This document shows, one piece after another, positions 39,701 through 54,700 of a DNA stretch of 64,000 bases. Each line of letters opens with the position of its first letter. The stretch's first letter is position 1. Below the pieces are notes generated by a model. It was given only the letters and a program-made list of their open reading frames with translations. It did no database searches and was not told the DNA's origin. This DNA comes from Rhipidocladum racemiflorum (taxonomy: Eukaryota; Streptophyta; Magnoliopsida; Poales; Poaceae): contig CM070571.1 in the NCBI GenBank assembly GCA_036346355.1, positions 49,620,293 to 49,684,292 on the forward strand, given 5' to 3'. The position numbers and the translations under genes are program-made.

Positions 39701-42700
39701 AATTCAATGGAAATTATCTCATCTAGCATGTTGGACATCATCTTATGTAGATAAACCACAATGTATTTGATGTTTGGAAATTTCATTCATACGATCGCAT
39801 AAGTTTAGAGGCTATTGCTAAATAACACCAGAGTGAAGCAATAAATGTGAAAGTTTTTTGCTGATTGCCCCCCTGTTTTAATTTGTGTACACAATAATCA
39901 CTGACCTAAATTCATTGATATAAATTGATTATCCACACGTTATTCTAATTGGGGCTCTAAATATGTACCTTTTACATTTAAAAAGGTAAAGATGCAACGG
40001 GCCTTATGCATAAAAGATGCAATGGGCCTTTTCTTCTTTGCAAAGAACTCATATGAACATTAATTCCTGTTAATTTTTCTTTTGCATATCAGATAGCTAG
40101 CTGATATTTGGTTGTTAGTTTTTACCATTTTATGTTCATGATTTTCTAACCTTCGTTATCATTTTATCTTTCTCCGGCGAAAGCTAATGTGTTGCATGAC
40201 TTTTCAGGTCTGTGCCACCTTCTCAGGTTGTTGTTGCTTTAAGTAATACCTATGGCCGTGTACGGAAGCCTCTTGGATTTAGGCTTGTTCATATATTGCT
40301 GGGATCTCTAGAGGTCATGGATTCATCACAGTCAACTGAGGAAAATGAGTGTTCCATCTGGACTCCTGTGCCCCCACCTGGATATTTAGCTCTAGGATGC
40401 GTGGCAAATATTGGAAGGCAACCACCTTTGAATCATGTAGTTTACTGCCTTCGTTCTGATCTTGTGACTTCTGCAGCATTTTCTGATTGTATACACGCTC
40501 TCTCATCTGCTCCTGGGTAATGTCATCATCATTTTTAGTTGCTTGGCCTGCCATTTATGTAGTGTGATTATTTCTCTTGTTCTTTTTTTTCTTCTTCTGG
40601 AAAGTGTCTTGTATCAATTTATGATTTAATTGAAAACACCAACAAAGGTGTGATTGCTTCTCTCATTTGAATTTCTTTCTGCAGAATGCTTTCTGGATTT
40701 AGTATCTGGCGCGTCGACAATGTGATTGCTTCATTCCATGCTCATAATTTTGAAGAACAACCCACTAGAATGAAAGCTATGGATTTGCACCATGTTCTTC
40801 TCCGGAATCCAAACTGCTATATTGTTAAAGATCTGAATGCGGATTCTTACGTTCAGAGTGAGCAGCCTGCTGGTGAATTAAGTCATCACAAGAGTACTTC
40901 TGGATGGGATGTCCTTAGAACTTTGTCAAGACCAAGTAGCTATTGCATGTCTACTCCACACTTCGAAAGAATATGGTGGGATAAAGGTGGCGATACAAGG
41001 AGGCCATTTTCTATATGGCGGCCATTACCTCGTTTTGGTTTTGCTTCGGTTGGTGACTGTATAACTGAAGGGTAACGGTTTCTTTTTATACATTATAGAT
41101 GCTAAAGACTGTTCTTTGTGATACATTTTTGATATGCTCCATGCTTCTTTCAGGTTTGAACCGCCAACTCTCGGCATTCTTTTTAAGTGTGACAACGCAA
41201 TTGTTTCTGAAAGGCCTATGCAATTTAATAAAGTGGCACAAATTGATAGAAAAGGTTTTGATGAATTATTCTTCTGGTATCCAGTGCCACCTCCTGGATA
41301 TGCTTCCCTTGGATGTGTTGTGACAAAAACAGATGAAATGCCAAGCAAAGATTCCATTTGCTGTCCTAAATTGGGTCTGGTGAACCAATCAATTATCTCA
41401 GAGGATCCTATCTCTAGGTCTTCTAGCTCGAAGGGACCTAACTGCTGGAGCATTTGGAAAGTTAAAAATCAGGTTATTCATTACACTCGCATCATTTTTG
41501 TAACATCATTTCATTTCATGTCGTTGTAGGAATCTAATAATTCTGTTTCGTTGTAGGGATGTACTTTCCTTGCAAGACCTGATCTGAAAAAACCAACACC
41601 TCGATTGGCATACAGTATAGCAGATCATGCTAAGCCAAAGGCACGCGAAAATATCACTGCCGAGTTGAAGCTGGGATGTTTGTCAGTCAGCATCCTCGAC
41701 AGCTTGTGCGGAATGGTGTGTAGGCATGCTAAACTATGTTCCTTTTTGGACATTGAAAAATGTATATCATTGCAACTAATTTGCCGAATATTTAGGTCAC
41801 ACCACTTTTTGACACTACAATTGCAAATATAAATCTTGCAACACATGGAAGATTTGAAACAATGAATGCTGTATTGATATGTTCAATTGCTGCATCCACA
41901 TTCAATAGACACTTGGAAGCATGGGAACCCTTTATTGAGCCATTTGATGGGATATTCAAGTAAGTTCTGCTTAATCTTCACTTAATTTTTTTCCTGACAC
42001 AATGTACCGCTCTTATAGAATTTTTTTGCCACTAAGTTAACATTGTTCAATCATCATTGAAGGTTTGAAACTTATGATACTAGTGAACACCCTCCTTCAA
42101 AAGTTGGTAAGAGGGTACGTGTTGCAGCAACAAGTCCTCTAAATGCCAACCTGAGCTCTGCAAATCTTGATATGCTTATGGAAACCTTAATTTCGTGGAG
42201 AAGACAAATTGATTTAGAAAAAAAATCATCAATCAGAAATGAGGTCTCATCTTATCCTTTTTACTACTTAATTTTTGATGGCTTTGTGTATGCTCCTTGT
42301 AATGATTGATAACATATGCACCCATTTTGCAGGACACTGTTGAAAATTCAAAAAAACCTGACGATTTGTCCTGTTCTGCATTGGATGAAGATGATTTCCA
42401 GAGGGTAGTTTTTGAGAACAAATTAGGATGTGATGTTTATCTTAAGAAACTGGAAGATACCGAAAACATTATTGAGCTGTTACAGCATGAGAATCAAGTT
42501 TCATTGTTGATGCCACCTCCCAGGTTTTCTGATAAACTAAGTGTATTGTCCAACTCCACGGAAGCAAGATATTATGTTGTCATACAGATCTTTGAGTCCA
42601 AGGTTATACTCATACTTGCGTTGTGCTTGCAAATACAACATCTTCTAGATGAAACTCACAGTATTTTCTTTTCCATTGTAGGGATTGCCTATCATAGATG

Positions 42701-45700
42701 ATGGCAATGATCATAGCTACTTCTGTGCTTTGCGTTTACTTATCGGAAGTCATGCTTCTGATCAGTACAAGGTGTTCCCCCAGAGTGCCAGGACAAGATG
42801 TGTAAAACCTGTGAAAGCTTCTGATTTAGAGATACATCATGCTAAGTGGAATGAACATTTTATATTTGAAGTTCCGGAACAGGTAACTTTTAAAGTTTGG
42901 TCATTTTTTTAGCAAAACTCAAATCCCTTGTTAGTGCATCATGTAAATTTATTTTACCTGTCTTTTCTTTTTCAGCAACCCTTGTAATATCATGACCAGC
43001 TGTTAGTGTAGATGAATAATTGGTATCTTTTGTAATATCGTGACCAGCTGTTTGTGTAGATGAATAATTGGTTCCTTTTCAATTGTTTTTTACTGGACTG
43101 TAAAGCAACACAATAATTTCTCAATACAGCTGAGTCTTATTGTGCATCATTTCTGATATATTTCCATATCATGTTACTTCTCTCTGTACAAGCTTGTTAG
43201 CAGGATTGCATTAATCCTTATCTTATGCTTTGCAGGCATCAGCTAATTTAGAGATTGAGGTAACAAACCTTGCATCAAAAGCTGGTAAAGGTAATTTTCA
43301 GAGCTATAACTGAAAATTGTTATTTCACATTTAATGGTTTTCTCTTTGTTTTTCTTTATATTTTATGCCGCCTGCTGGTTCCCCATCCAACATTTTACGT
43401 AGAGTATATATTGTTTTATTGTTTGTTACTTTGTAACAGTAAAATGTAGATTCCATTTCGCTTCCTTGCATTTTCTGTGGTGCCTATTTTCTTCTAAACT
43501 TGCCGCTGTAGATCCAGTCAAATATAAAGAAAACATACATGTGCATGAGATTTTTTTTAAAAGTAAAATGTACAGTAGATCGCTAAGCAGCTTCTCCTTT
43601 TGTTTGCTATTTATTTGTCTGGGGAAGATTAAATTGTTGGTAGCTTTTACAGACATGAGATGATTTCTTTATATTTGAACAGCTTTCGTATTAGTGTTTG
43701 AATAATTTGAAGTATAGCATCTAAAATGGCCTATGCTATTTGATTAGACAATGATATTTTAAGGCCTCCATTGTATTTTAAGGCCTCCATTAACCATCAC
43801 TCCGGTTGTTGCTTGAAGCTTCCTGTTGTGGGAAGTACAAGATCTCATATGCAAGACATGGCATAGTTTTAAGCTCTTACTGATATTTGTTGGAAAATTG
43901 CAGCCATTTTGAATTTTTAGGTTGTGATTAATATTTTTCATTCATTTGTAAGGTGAAGTACTTGGTTCATTGTCAATTCCTATTGGACGGGGCACAACAA
44001 CATTGAAACGAGCTTCTTCTATGAGGATCCTACAGCAAGCTGCTGACGTCAAGCGAGTACTAACATGTCCCCTTATAAGGAAGGTAATACCTTCATTTTC
44101 TAGTACATTGTAATCTATTTGGACAATGTTTATAGACATGTTGAATTTATATTAATTCTACTTTTCATTTCATATAAAGTGTTACTGATAACTTAAAAGA
44201 ATGTTTTACAACTTGTAGGGCCCAGCACTTAATGATGAAGACAGGAAAGACTGTGGTGTTTTAGTACTTTCAAGTTGTTACATAGAACGATCTGCTCAGA
44301 CAAACTTCCAGAGCTGGAAAGACAGAATAAGCAATGTAGAGAGTGGTTTCTGGATAGGGCTTAGCCCAGATGGTCCATGGGAAAGTTTTACTGCAGTTTT
44401 GCCACTGTCGATCATCCCAAAATCACTTAATAATAACCATTTTGCATTTGAAGTCACCATGAGGAATGGAAAGAAACATGCAACCTTGAGGGCTCTTGCT
44501 GTTATTGCTAATGATGCTGACATAAAACTTGAAGTATCTGTCTGTCCTGTAAACATGCTAAATAGCTCCGTGCCAACTGCTGGATCAAACAGTTCCACCA
44601 GTGCTATTGATGAAGTATTTGAAAACCAGTGGTACCGGCCAATTTCAGGGTGGACAAGTAACTCCACTAATGATCGTGGTCATGACTTAGGACAATGGAG
44701 CACGAGGGACTGCTCTTATTCATCTAAGGTATTTTCTTTCAGACATATTGACCAATAAAGCCAATTTTTCGTTGTTCAAGGAAATAGGCTTGGTTATAAT
44801 ATTTGGTTTTATATGATGCAAAAAATGATTAGTATATCATAAATTATTAGCTCCTAACAAATATATGCAACTTATTGTGAAGGCATTCTTTGAACCTCGT
44901 CTTCCACCTGGTTGGAGATGGACATCACCATGGAAAATTGAAAAATCTAATTTCATGGATGGTGATGGATGGGCATATGCTGCTGATTTTCAATACTTGA
45001 ACTGGCCATCTTCCTGGAAATCTTCCAAATCACCACATGACTTTGTTAGGCGAAGGCGTTGGGTGCGTTCGAGACAGCAGTTGCAAGAACAATGTACAGA
45101 AATTTCTAGGAAAATAATTGCTATTATTGAGCCTCATTCATCTACAGAATTGCCTTGGACAGCGATGATTAGGGATATGAATTTGTGCTTGCAAGTTCGC
45201 CCTGTTTCTGAAAAATCAAAGGAAATGTACAGTTGGAGTCAAGTTCTTTCACTAGGTTCTGAGAACCTACCTAAACAGCAGCAATCTTCGCTGTCTAGAC
45301 AAAGCACCTTGAAACAGTCATCTGTGCCCTCAAAGAATTCTGTTCTTAGACTTGCTGAGCTTGAGAAAAAAGATCTACTTTCATATTGTTATCCTTCTGT
45401 TGGTATTAAACAATATTTCTGGCTTAGTGTTGGAATCGATGCTTCCATTATTCATACAGACTTGAATGTGGCCATTTACGACTGGAAAATTTCTTTCAAT
45501 TCAATTTTTAGACTTGAAAATAAGCTTCCATATGAAGCTGAGTATGCTATTTGGGAGAAGTCCACTGAAGGTAATATGGTTGAAAGGCAGCATGGTATTG
45601 TTTCGTCAGGTGGAACTGCATTTATCTATTCAGCAGATATTCGAAAACCCATTTACCTCACATTGTTTGTTCAAAATGGCTGGATTTTAGAGAAGGTAAT

Positions 45701-48700
45701 GTATGTATATCTTTATTGAACATTCTAGAAGCCAAATCATGGTTCATAGCACATGGATGTGATGAATCTGTTGGGATGCACTGTGGTTTGTGCTGCCCTG
45801 CTGTGTGGTTATCATTTTTTTAGCTGATGGGACAAGTGCTGTTACCCATATTGATTTTTGGGACCATAGCGATTACTTATTTATGTGGCATGCCTTAACA
45901 TGTTTACATTGCTTGAGGGATTAAAGTAATTTTATCCCTTTCTAATCATTTGTCTCATTCTTTTAGGATGCTGTGTTAATAATGGACTTGCTGTCCCTGG
46001 AACATGTTTCTTCTTTCTGGATTGTTCACAAACGAAGCCAGAGGTTTGGAAGATTTTGCAGTATCCCAGTGTTTTACTTGAATAATAGAATTTTATAAAT
46101 GAATTATTTTAATTTCTAACAGAATGTAGAGGTAGCTCAACAATCCCTGGATGGAGCCCGAACAAAGAACCTAATCATTTAGCCATCTCATTGTACTGCA
46201 TTTTTAGGGAAAGGGTGTATCCCTTTTTCTGCCATGTGTCACATCCGTTTCAATGCAACTTAAATTTGGGCTCATTAATAGTGAATCAGTAAGTTACGTC
46301 ATTAATATTAACTTACTGATTTTTAGTGCATTAACTTAAATCCTGCGCAATAGTTTTATCCAGCATTAGTTCATAAGTTTATCAATATAAAAATATATTT
46401 TCAAAGTTGAAAAACAATTACTCCCTCCATTAAAAAATGTGACATTTTATAATGCTTTCAGTTGAACTTTCTAACTTAATCACTAATATATACAAAACTA
46501 TTTAGATAAATGGAAGTTACATGTTGGAGATCGTGTCAATGACCAAAAAATATGTATTCTTTAACAGCAGGAGTAACAATTACAAGTTTACTCTGAATAT
46601 GGTGGATGCTAATAATACATGATTGGGTTTCTTTTTCATCCTCTGAAAGTTTATTCGGGACAAATCATGCATTCCTCCAATTCCAACTGCCTTTGTTTAT
46701 CTCTTCTGGTGTTTTTTAGCATCTGTTTTAATTTTCCTAGTCAGCTATCTAGTCTCTGTTTTTTTTTTGGTATGTTCTTCTCCAGCCCTGTGAGGCTTCT
46801 CGTGGGTCCTGTGGACTCCTCCGTATAATGTATTGTCTACTACTGTTAATGGTCATGTCTAGTGATTATAACTGATGTTTATCTTGCTCTTGCCATTGAA
46901 GTACTCGTTCAGCAATTTTTTTTGCTTTACTGACTGTTGACATAAATTGATCTACACCGAATTTTAATTGAAAGCAAGCATTTTAAAGCTGGTGCTAACT
47001 TCCTAGCTGCCTTTAGATGGCAGAAATCCTGGCTTAAGGAGGTCTATTTAAAGCTCTAGGAATCCATATTATAACATAATGAATGGTGTTATCTTTTCTA
47101 CTAACAATAAAATACCCAATTTTTTTTTTGTTTGCTCAGGAATGACTTCGTAAGAATTCAAATTGTAAAATATGGGCTGTTACAATCAGGAGCTACCATA
47201 ATAATTATAATTTTGTTCGTTTTCTTTGATCTTTTCTTTTTCTTTTTTGAGAGTTGATTTGACTGCCATTGCAAACATTGGCCTTCTATTTTAACCAATC
47301 TTCACATAATGCATGATTAAGAACTAATAGATCGAAACCTACCTCTCTCTCTCTATATATATATATGTGTGTGTGTGCGCGCGCGCGTGCGAACACACCT
47401 GCGAATACCATATAATCAGGGTTCTTGCTACAATCGGTAAATTAAACTTGGTCGTTGAATTGGATATTCCAACTGCACATTATTTTGAAGTATTGAAATA
47501 ATAAAGTGAGAGTTTCTTCCCACGTCACATTAATTGCCCTGCTTAATTGCCCTACTTAATTGCCCTGCTTAATTGCCCTACGCAAGAAACGAAGCGTTGC
47601 TTTAATTAGCCAGCTTTTGCAAGAAACGAAGCGTTAAAGATAGATGTTTGATCTTATGAAATAGTATTTTTTTTTAATCTTTATTTTTCGTTATCAATTT
47701 TGTTTTTTGTAGCAACGCATGGACATATAACTAGTATATGTTGTGTCTTACTCTTATGAGGTCTTCACATACATAGATAGTATTCGTATGAGAACTTAAT
47801 TTTAAGTAGACATTGTGTGGCAAGAGATTAATCCGTATAGCTTGCATATTTGACAGAAACCATTCAAAGGCATAGATTCAATGTACAATCTGATAGAGTT
47901 ATCTACAATGAATTTGTTTACTTGTGGATACATGAACTTGAAGTAGTTGTATTATTTGTTATGTTGATTTGTAGGTTAAAATTTACAATACTTGATCTAG
48001 CATATGATATTTTCAGGTGAATTGCGATTAGGATGTTAACTTATTTATTATTTCTAATAATTTCACTTGTCTTGACAATTAGGAGAATGTGTGTTAGTGT
48101 TGAACACGACCTGGGAGCAAGTGATGCTGCACCAAAGACAATGAGATTATTCGTTCCATATTGGATCAAAAACTGTTCTTCAATCCCACTGTCTTATCGC
48201 ATTGTGGAAGTGGAACCCACAGAAAACTCTGATGCAGACTCACTTAGTAGACCGGACTCACTAAGTAGAGTGGCTAAATCTTCAAAATTTTCCCTCAGAT
48301 ATTCTTCAAAGTCCCTTGTCAGAAGAGGCACAATATTGCAGAGGAATATGCATATACTGGAAGCCATTGAAGATTGTAGTACAAACTATGTAATGCTATC
48401 ACCACAAGATTATGTGAACTGCTCTGCAGGTCTGCGCTTTGAGTCTCGAGATAACAATTTCAGTCCAGCACGAGTTGCGATCTGTGTGGCTGTTGGCAGT
48501 TGCACACAATACAGTATAGGAGTCTCTCTCTTTGAGCTTGAGAACAAGGTATACAATGTGGTAATACATATGTTTGATCTATCGCCTACCTTCTCTCGAA
48601 GCATTATTTTGTTGATTTCAACCTATTCATCTGGTGCAGGAGCATGTTGATGTCAAAGCATTTGCTTCTGATGGATCATATTACTGGTTCTCAGCGCAAC

Positions 48701-51700
48701 TGAAGATGGCTTCGGACAGAACTAAGGTTTGAATTTTCATGTGTCACTTCATCTTTTGGATGTTTATGGTTCATTCATGTTAATTGACCAGGCATAATTA
48801 ATTCCACTACTAAATTTGATGTTTAGTGATTACATATCGTCCCATAGAATTTGTTAGATGTGAACAAGTTCATTTTGCCACATTACTATGCCTGTTTCTC
48901 CTTATTTATACTATCTTTGTGAAAAATTTGAAATAAAGACCATACATAGCATTTTTACTCATTTGGTAATTTCAAGAGTTGTTTTGAAGTAGACGTGTAT
49001 ATTCCATGGGCCCTAAGGCCAAATATAGATATGTACAAATAGCAGAAAACACCCTATTCAATATACTTCTAACACCCACCTCAAACTCAAGGTTCATCAA
49101 CAACACTAAGTTTAGAGAGGTAGAAGGTATGACGAGCCCTAGTCTGTGCCTTTGTGAAGAAGTCAGCTAGCTGAAGCCCTGAAGGCGCATACTAAAGAGC
49201 GACAACCTGTTGTTGCACTTGCGATCACATGTATGAAGCATCAACCTCAATGTGAAGCATCAACTCCAATGTGCTTGTTGAGCTCATGCTTCATCGGATC
49301 TCGAGAAATGCTGATTGCACCAGTGTTGTTTGACAGTAACAGTTGTTGGAACCGAAAGACCAAATCCTGAGGAAACCACCGTAGCTAGGTGATTTCAACT
49401 GTCACATATGCTAAAGTCGTCAGCTCAGCTTAACACTTGAACGGGAACTGCAGTCTGCTTCTTAGTCTTCTAAGCAACCAAGGAAGACAAAAAACATAGA
49501 GACCAACCATCAAAAGGATCACCAGCCCAAGTCGCATCAAAGTATGCCTGAAACTGTAAGGAGCTTGAGCAAGAGAAAAAGAGGCACCGAGTGATGGTAC
49601 ACGAAGATATCGTAGAACTCGAAGGAGATGACTGTGATTGAGCTGAGTAGGAGCAGAAATGATCTGACTCGGAATGTGAACAACATGAGAGACGTCAGGA
49701 TGAGTGACACCAAGGTAACTAGGCTCCCAAGAAGGTGTTGATAACGTGTGGGATCCTCAAGAGGGGTGCTGTCAGAAGGACAAAGTTGAAAGTGAAGCTA
49801 CATAGGAGTGTCCACCGTGCGTTGACCAGCGAGACAAGCGCGATCCAGAATATCCTGGATGTACTTCTACTAGGAGAGGTAGTAGCTATCAGGCTTAGAG
49901 GTGACCTCAATCCCAAGGAAGAAGTGTAGAGGACCCAAATCAGACATCTAGAACTATTCACTTAGACGGGTCTTCACAAAGTCAATGTATTGAGGGTCAT
50001 CTCTAGTGATGAGCATGTCATACACATAGAGATGATGTTGACCACGAGAGGTGTGAACAGAGAGTAGGATCGTGATCATTGGCGGAGAAGCCAGCAGTAG
50101 TGACAACAGAGATGAATCGATGAAACCAAGTACGAGGGGCTTGTTTGCCCATGAAGAGAGCAACGGAGGACAAACCTGATCATCGGGAACAGAATACCCA
50201 GTAGGCGGGTGCATGTAGATCTCGTGCAGCTCGCCATTGAGAAAAGTATTCTTAACATGAAGCTGTAAGATGGTCCACTATCTAACAGGGGAGTTTTGAT
50301 CATTTGCCCTCTTTTTTATGTTGCAATTGATCATTTGCCCCATGTGTCATTGACATGTGGCCATAGGACTCGTATGTCAGTAAGACATTATGGGGTAAAT
50401 GATCAATGTCACATGTAAGTGAGGGTAAATCATCAATTAATCCATCTAACAGAGGCAACGGCAGCAAGAGTGCGAGCAATGGTCATATGAGCAACAGGAG
50501 CAAAAGTCTTATCATAGTCATGCCCATACTCCTACTGAAAATCATTAGAGTGAGTGTTAATCATATAAACACACTTGCACATGATATGAGTAACACAAGC
50601 AGGAAGGAAAACTAGGTCCCATGTGCTAGTACGCTCTAAAGCAACAGCAATTTCCTCAGCCATAGTGAGCTGCCAACCACTCAGGATGAGATGCAGCATC
50701 ACGATAAGAGGTAGGCTCAGCAAGAGGTAGCAGAAGCTGCAAAGCCGTAGCGATCAAGAAGAGGAATCGTACCTCGGAGAAGATGCTGGAGCAGGACCCA
50801 ACAAGGACGAATGAGTAGGGATGGGACGAGTGTAGTGGAATGGAAAAGGGGGATGCGAGTGTAGTGGGATCCTCCAGTGGAGAATCAAGGGGGGTTGGGG
50901 TGGAAGGAGCCAAAGTGAAACTGGCGGACGTGGTGGAGACAAGTGGAACCAACGGAGTGAATAGTTGAGGATCAGGAAAAGTCAGAAAGGAGATCGACTT
51001 AGCAAGAGTGTTCGAACTGGAAGTAGGGTCATGAGGACATCGAAGGTGACATTGCACGAAATGTGCATCCGATGAGCAGGGTCATAACAGCAGTAACCCT
51101 TGTGCTCAACACTGTAGCCAAGGGTTGGTTGTTTGCTCAAGTTCCATTTAATTTCCATTTAAACGCTTATGCAAGGCTTGGTGGACCAAATGTCAAGTCT
51201 ACTTGTATCTTATACGCTTTATATCTAGACTCTAGAGCAATCCATTTTTAGATTTTTCTTCTAGTTTTTTTACTGCTCTTTAAGAAATGGCATAATCCTT
51301 GCATCTCCTGTAACATTCAAATCTTATTCACTATGTTTTGTTGATTCTGTTTCAAGTTTTAACATAAAAAAGTTTGTTCTGGTGCAATGTTGTATATGTA
51401 TGTCACCGTATGCTTGAAATAAACAATTCAGAAAAATGAATTTTGTTGTCTGATTATGCAGGTAGTAAATTTTCTTCCACGAGCACTTTTTATCAATAGA
51501 ATTGGGAAAAGTATTATTTTATCTCAGTATCATAATGAGATTGAGGAGCATTTATATCCAACTGACCCCCCAAAAGTGTTCCAATGGAGATCAGAGTTTG
51601 GAAATGAACCTTTAAAGGTTAGTAACTTTGAACTGGTACTTCATACTTTTATAAATGTTTTAGTTCATTCCCTTTTTTTACCTTTAGCCATTCTGTCTGA

Positions 51701-54700
51701 TTGCAGTTGCGCTTGGAGGGATACAAATGGAGTACACCGTTTACCATTGATGCTAATGGAGTTATGTGTGTGCTCTTGACCAGTATTACAGGAAATGATC
51801 AAGCTTTTGTGAGGGTAAACGTGAGGAGTGGAACAAAAAGTTCACGGTATGAAGTTGTATTTCAGCTTGCTTGCTGGTCCAGTCCATACAGGTACATCAC
51901 AATTATTCATGTCATGTTTACGTCAAAATTCCTTACACTTGCTAAGGAAAATTATAAATCTTGTAAGCAGGGTAGAGAATCGCTCCATGTTCTTGCCTCT
52001 ACGGTTTCGGCAAGTTGGCGGTGATGATTATTCGTGGCGTAATCTACCCCCAAATTCATCGGCTTCCTTCTTCTGGGAGGATCTTGGCAGAAGGCGTCTA
52101 TTGGAAGTATTGGTTGATGGAACTGATCCGACAAACTCCATGACATATGACATTGATGTCATCATGGATCACCAGCCACTGGCTACTTCAAGTGGACTGA
52201 AGAAGCCCTTGTGCGTCACTGTTCTTAAGGAGGGGAAATTGCATGTTACTCAAATTAGTGATTGGCTGCCAGATAATAGAACTCGTGGACAGACAACTGA
52301 AAGGCTATTATCACCGATATTCCAGCCATCAGAGGTCGATTGTGGGCAGTCATCTCAAGATCTGGATAGTGAATTCCATATTACTTTGGAACTAACAGAG
52401 CTGGGCATTTCCATAATTGACCATATGCCTGAGGAAGTTCTTTACCTCTCAGTGCAACAACTATTACTTGCCTACTCATCTGGAATGGGTTCTGGAATCA
52501 ATAGGTAACAATATTTGCTCTTGGTTGTTTGCTAGGTTACTCTTTCACTGCTCAAAACTCTCGTCTATGCTCAAATGCCTTAACTGTTTTAATGGCAGGT
52601 TTAAAATGCAAATGCATTGGGCTCAAGTGGACAATCAATTACCTTTTGTCCCAATGCCTGTCCTCTTTTGTCCCCAAAAAATGGAGAATCAATCAGACCA
52701 TGTTCTCAAGTTTTCTATGACAATGGAGACCAATAATTCTCTAGATTTTTGTGTTTATCCATATATTGGTGTGCAGGTGAGTTTGCTAATTCAACATGGT
52801 TATTAGGAAATGGTCCTTTGATTCACACTGCTATTTCAGTTATTTTTTTTGTTTTCAGTGCTTGTCTATTTTCATTAGCATAGCTATGTAGTATCAAGTA
52901 GATATTTTGATGTCTAGCACCTACCTGAGTAACACTTTTCTTTTTGGTCTTGACTGTTGCATTCTTTGACAGTTTGCCTGGTGTAGCCGCTAGTCATCAA
53001 GTAGATGTTAAAATGTCTTAAATGTATGTTCCAATAACAATTATGTAATGTTTGTAGGTTCCTGAGAGTTGTGTTTTTTTGGTCAACATCCATGAACCAA
53101 TTATTTGGCGCCTCCACGAGATGGTTCAACACCTAAAATTGGATAGGATATCTAGTTCTCAGCCTTCCGCTGTATCAGTCGATCCTATACTGAAAATTGG
53201 GTAGGCAACTAACCACATCTTATTGTGTTTTCCTTTCTTATTGTTTTTCCCTGTGTTAATAATGAACCTTCCCATACAGGCTTCTGAATCTCTCTGAGAT
53301 CCGATTTAGAGTATCAATGGCAATGTCCCCAACCCAAAGACCAAGAGGAGTTCTTGGGTTCTGGTCATCCTTGATGACTGCACTAGGAAACACGGAACAC
53401 ATGCCGGTAGGGCAGCAATTGAATTTATTTGTATCTTCATCTTTCGCAATACTTATAATTTTCTCTCTAATTTTACAATTTGCCTGAACAAACCTCCATG
53501 CTTCTATCTTTAATTTTTTTCTCTCTATGCTGATGTATTTATCTCAATCCTTAAGGTCCGTATAGCTCAAAGGTATCGAGAGGAATTGTGCATGAGACAA
53601 AGTGCACTAATGAACGCTGCTATGTCTAACATCCAAAAAGATCTTCTTAGCCAACCTCTTCAACTACTTTCTGGTGTTGACATTCTTGGCAATGCAAGTA
53701 GCGCTTTGAGTAACATGAGCAAGGGTATAGCAGCACTGTCTATGGACAAGAAATTCATTCAGGGCCGAATGAGACAGGTTCATTTCTGTTTTTTCTATGT
53801 TTATATGCATGTATTGAACTGTGAAAAAACTATTATAAGTTGTAACTAAAAAAATCGCCATACCCCGTCAAAAAAAAAAAAAAACCAAAAAAATCTCCAT
53901 GCTGTTGCTATGTTTTCTCCAGGATAGCAAAGGAGTGGAAGACTTTGGTGATGTCATTCGAGATGGAGGTGGGGCTCTTGCAAAGGGCCTCTTCAGAGGT
54001 GTCACAGGCATATTGACAAAGCCCATTGAGGGTGCAAAATCTTCTGGTGTTGAGGGCTTTGTACAGGGAGTTGGAAAAGGTTTAATTGGTGCAGCTGCTC
54101 AGCCTGTGAGTGGAGTTCTGGATCTTTTGTCGAAAACTACCGAAGGTGCAAATGCTGTAAAAATGAAAATATCATCAGCTATAATGGCTGAGGAGCAGTT
54201 GCTGCGTAGGCGTCTTCCTAGAGCAATTGGTGGTGATAGCTTGGTCTATCCTTATGATGAACATAAAGCAGCTGGCCAGGTAGGTAGTTCTTTCTCTATG
54301 GAAGGCCTTGATGTACTATTATTCCATTAATGACATCTTCCTAATGATATCTTTTGTCCTTTTTTCTTTATGAAGGCTATCTTACATCTAGCTGAATGTG
54401 GTACATTTCTTGGTCAAGTTGACCTTTTTAAAGTCCGAGGAAAGTTTGCATCTACTGATGCTTATGAAGATCATTTTATACTTCCTAAGGGGAAAATTCT
54501 TTTAATTACACACAGAAGGGTAATATTGCTTCAGGTAAGACAAATTTACACTCTTAACTCTAGTCACACCATGGTTTTCACTTTTCAGCCCAATTTTGTC
54601 ACATGCTTGGTTTCAGCTACCGATGATGACCCAGCGCAAGTTCAATCCTGCAAAGGATCCATGCTCAGTAGTCTGGGACGTATTATGGGATGATCTGGTC

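Noticed and set aside
47515..47582. Repeated CTTAATTGCCCT units as a CRISPR-like array
   Set aside because: Units abut without spacers, and the region is a Helitron relic in a plant intron.
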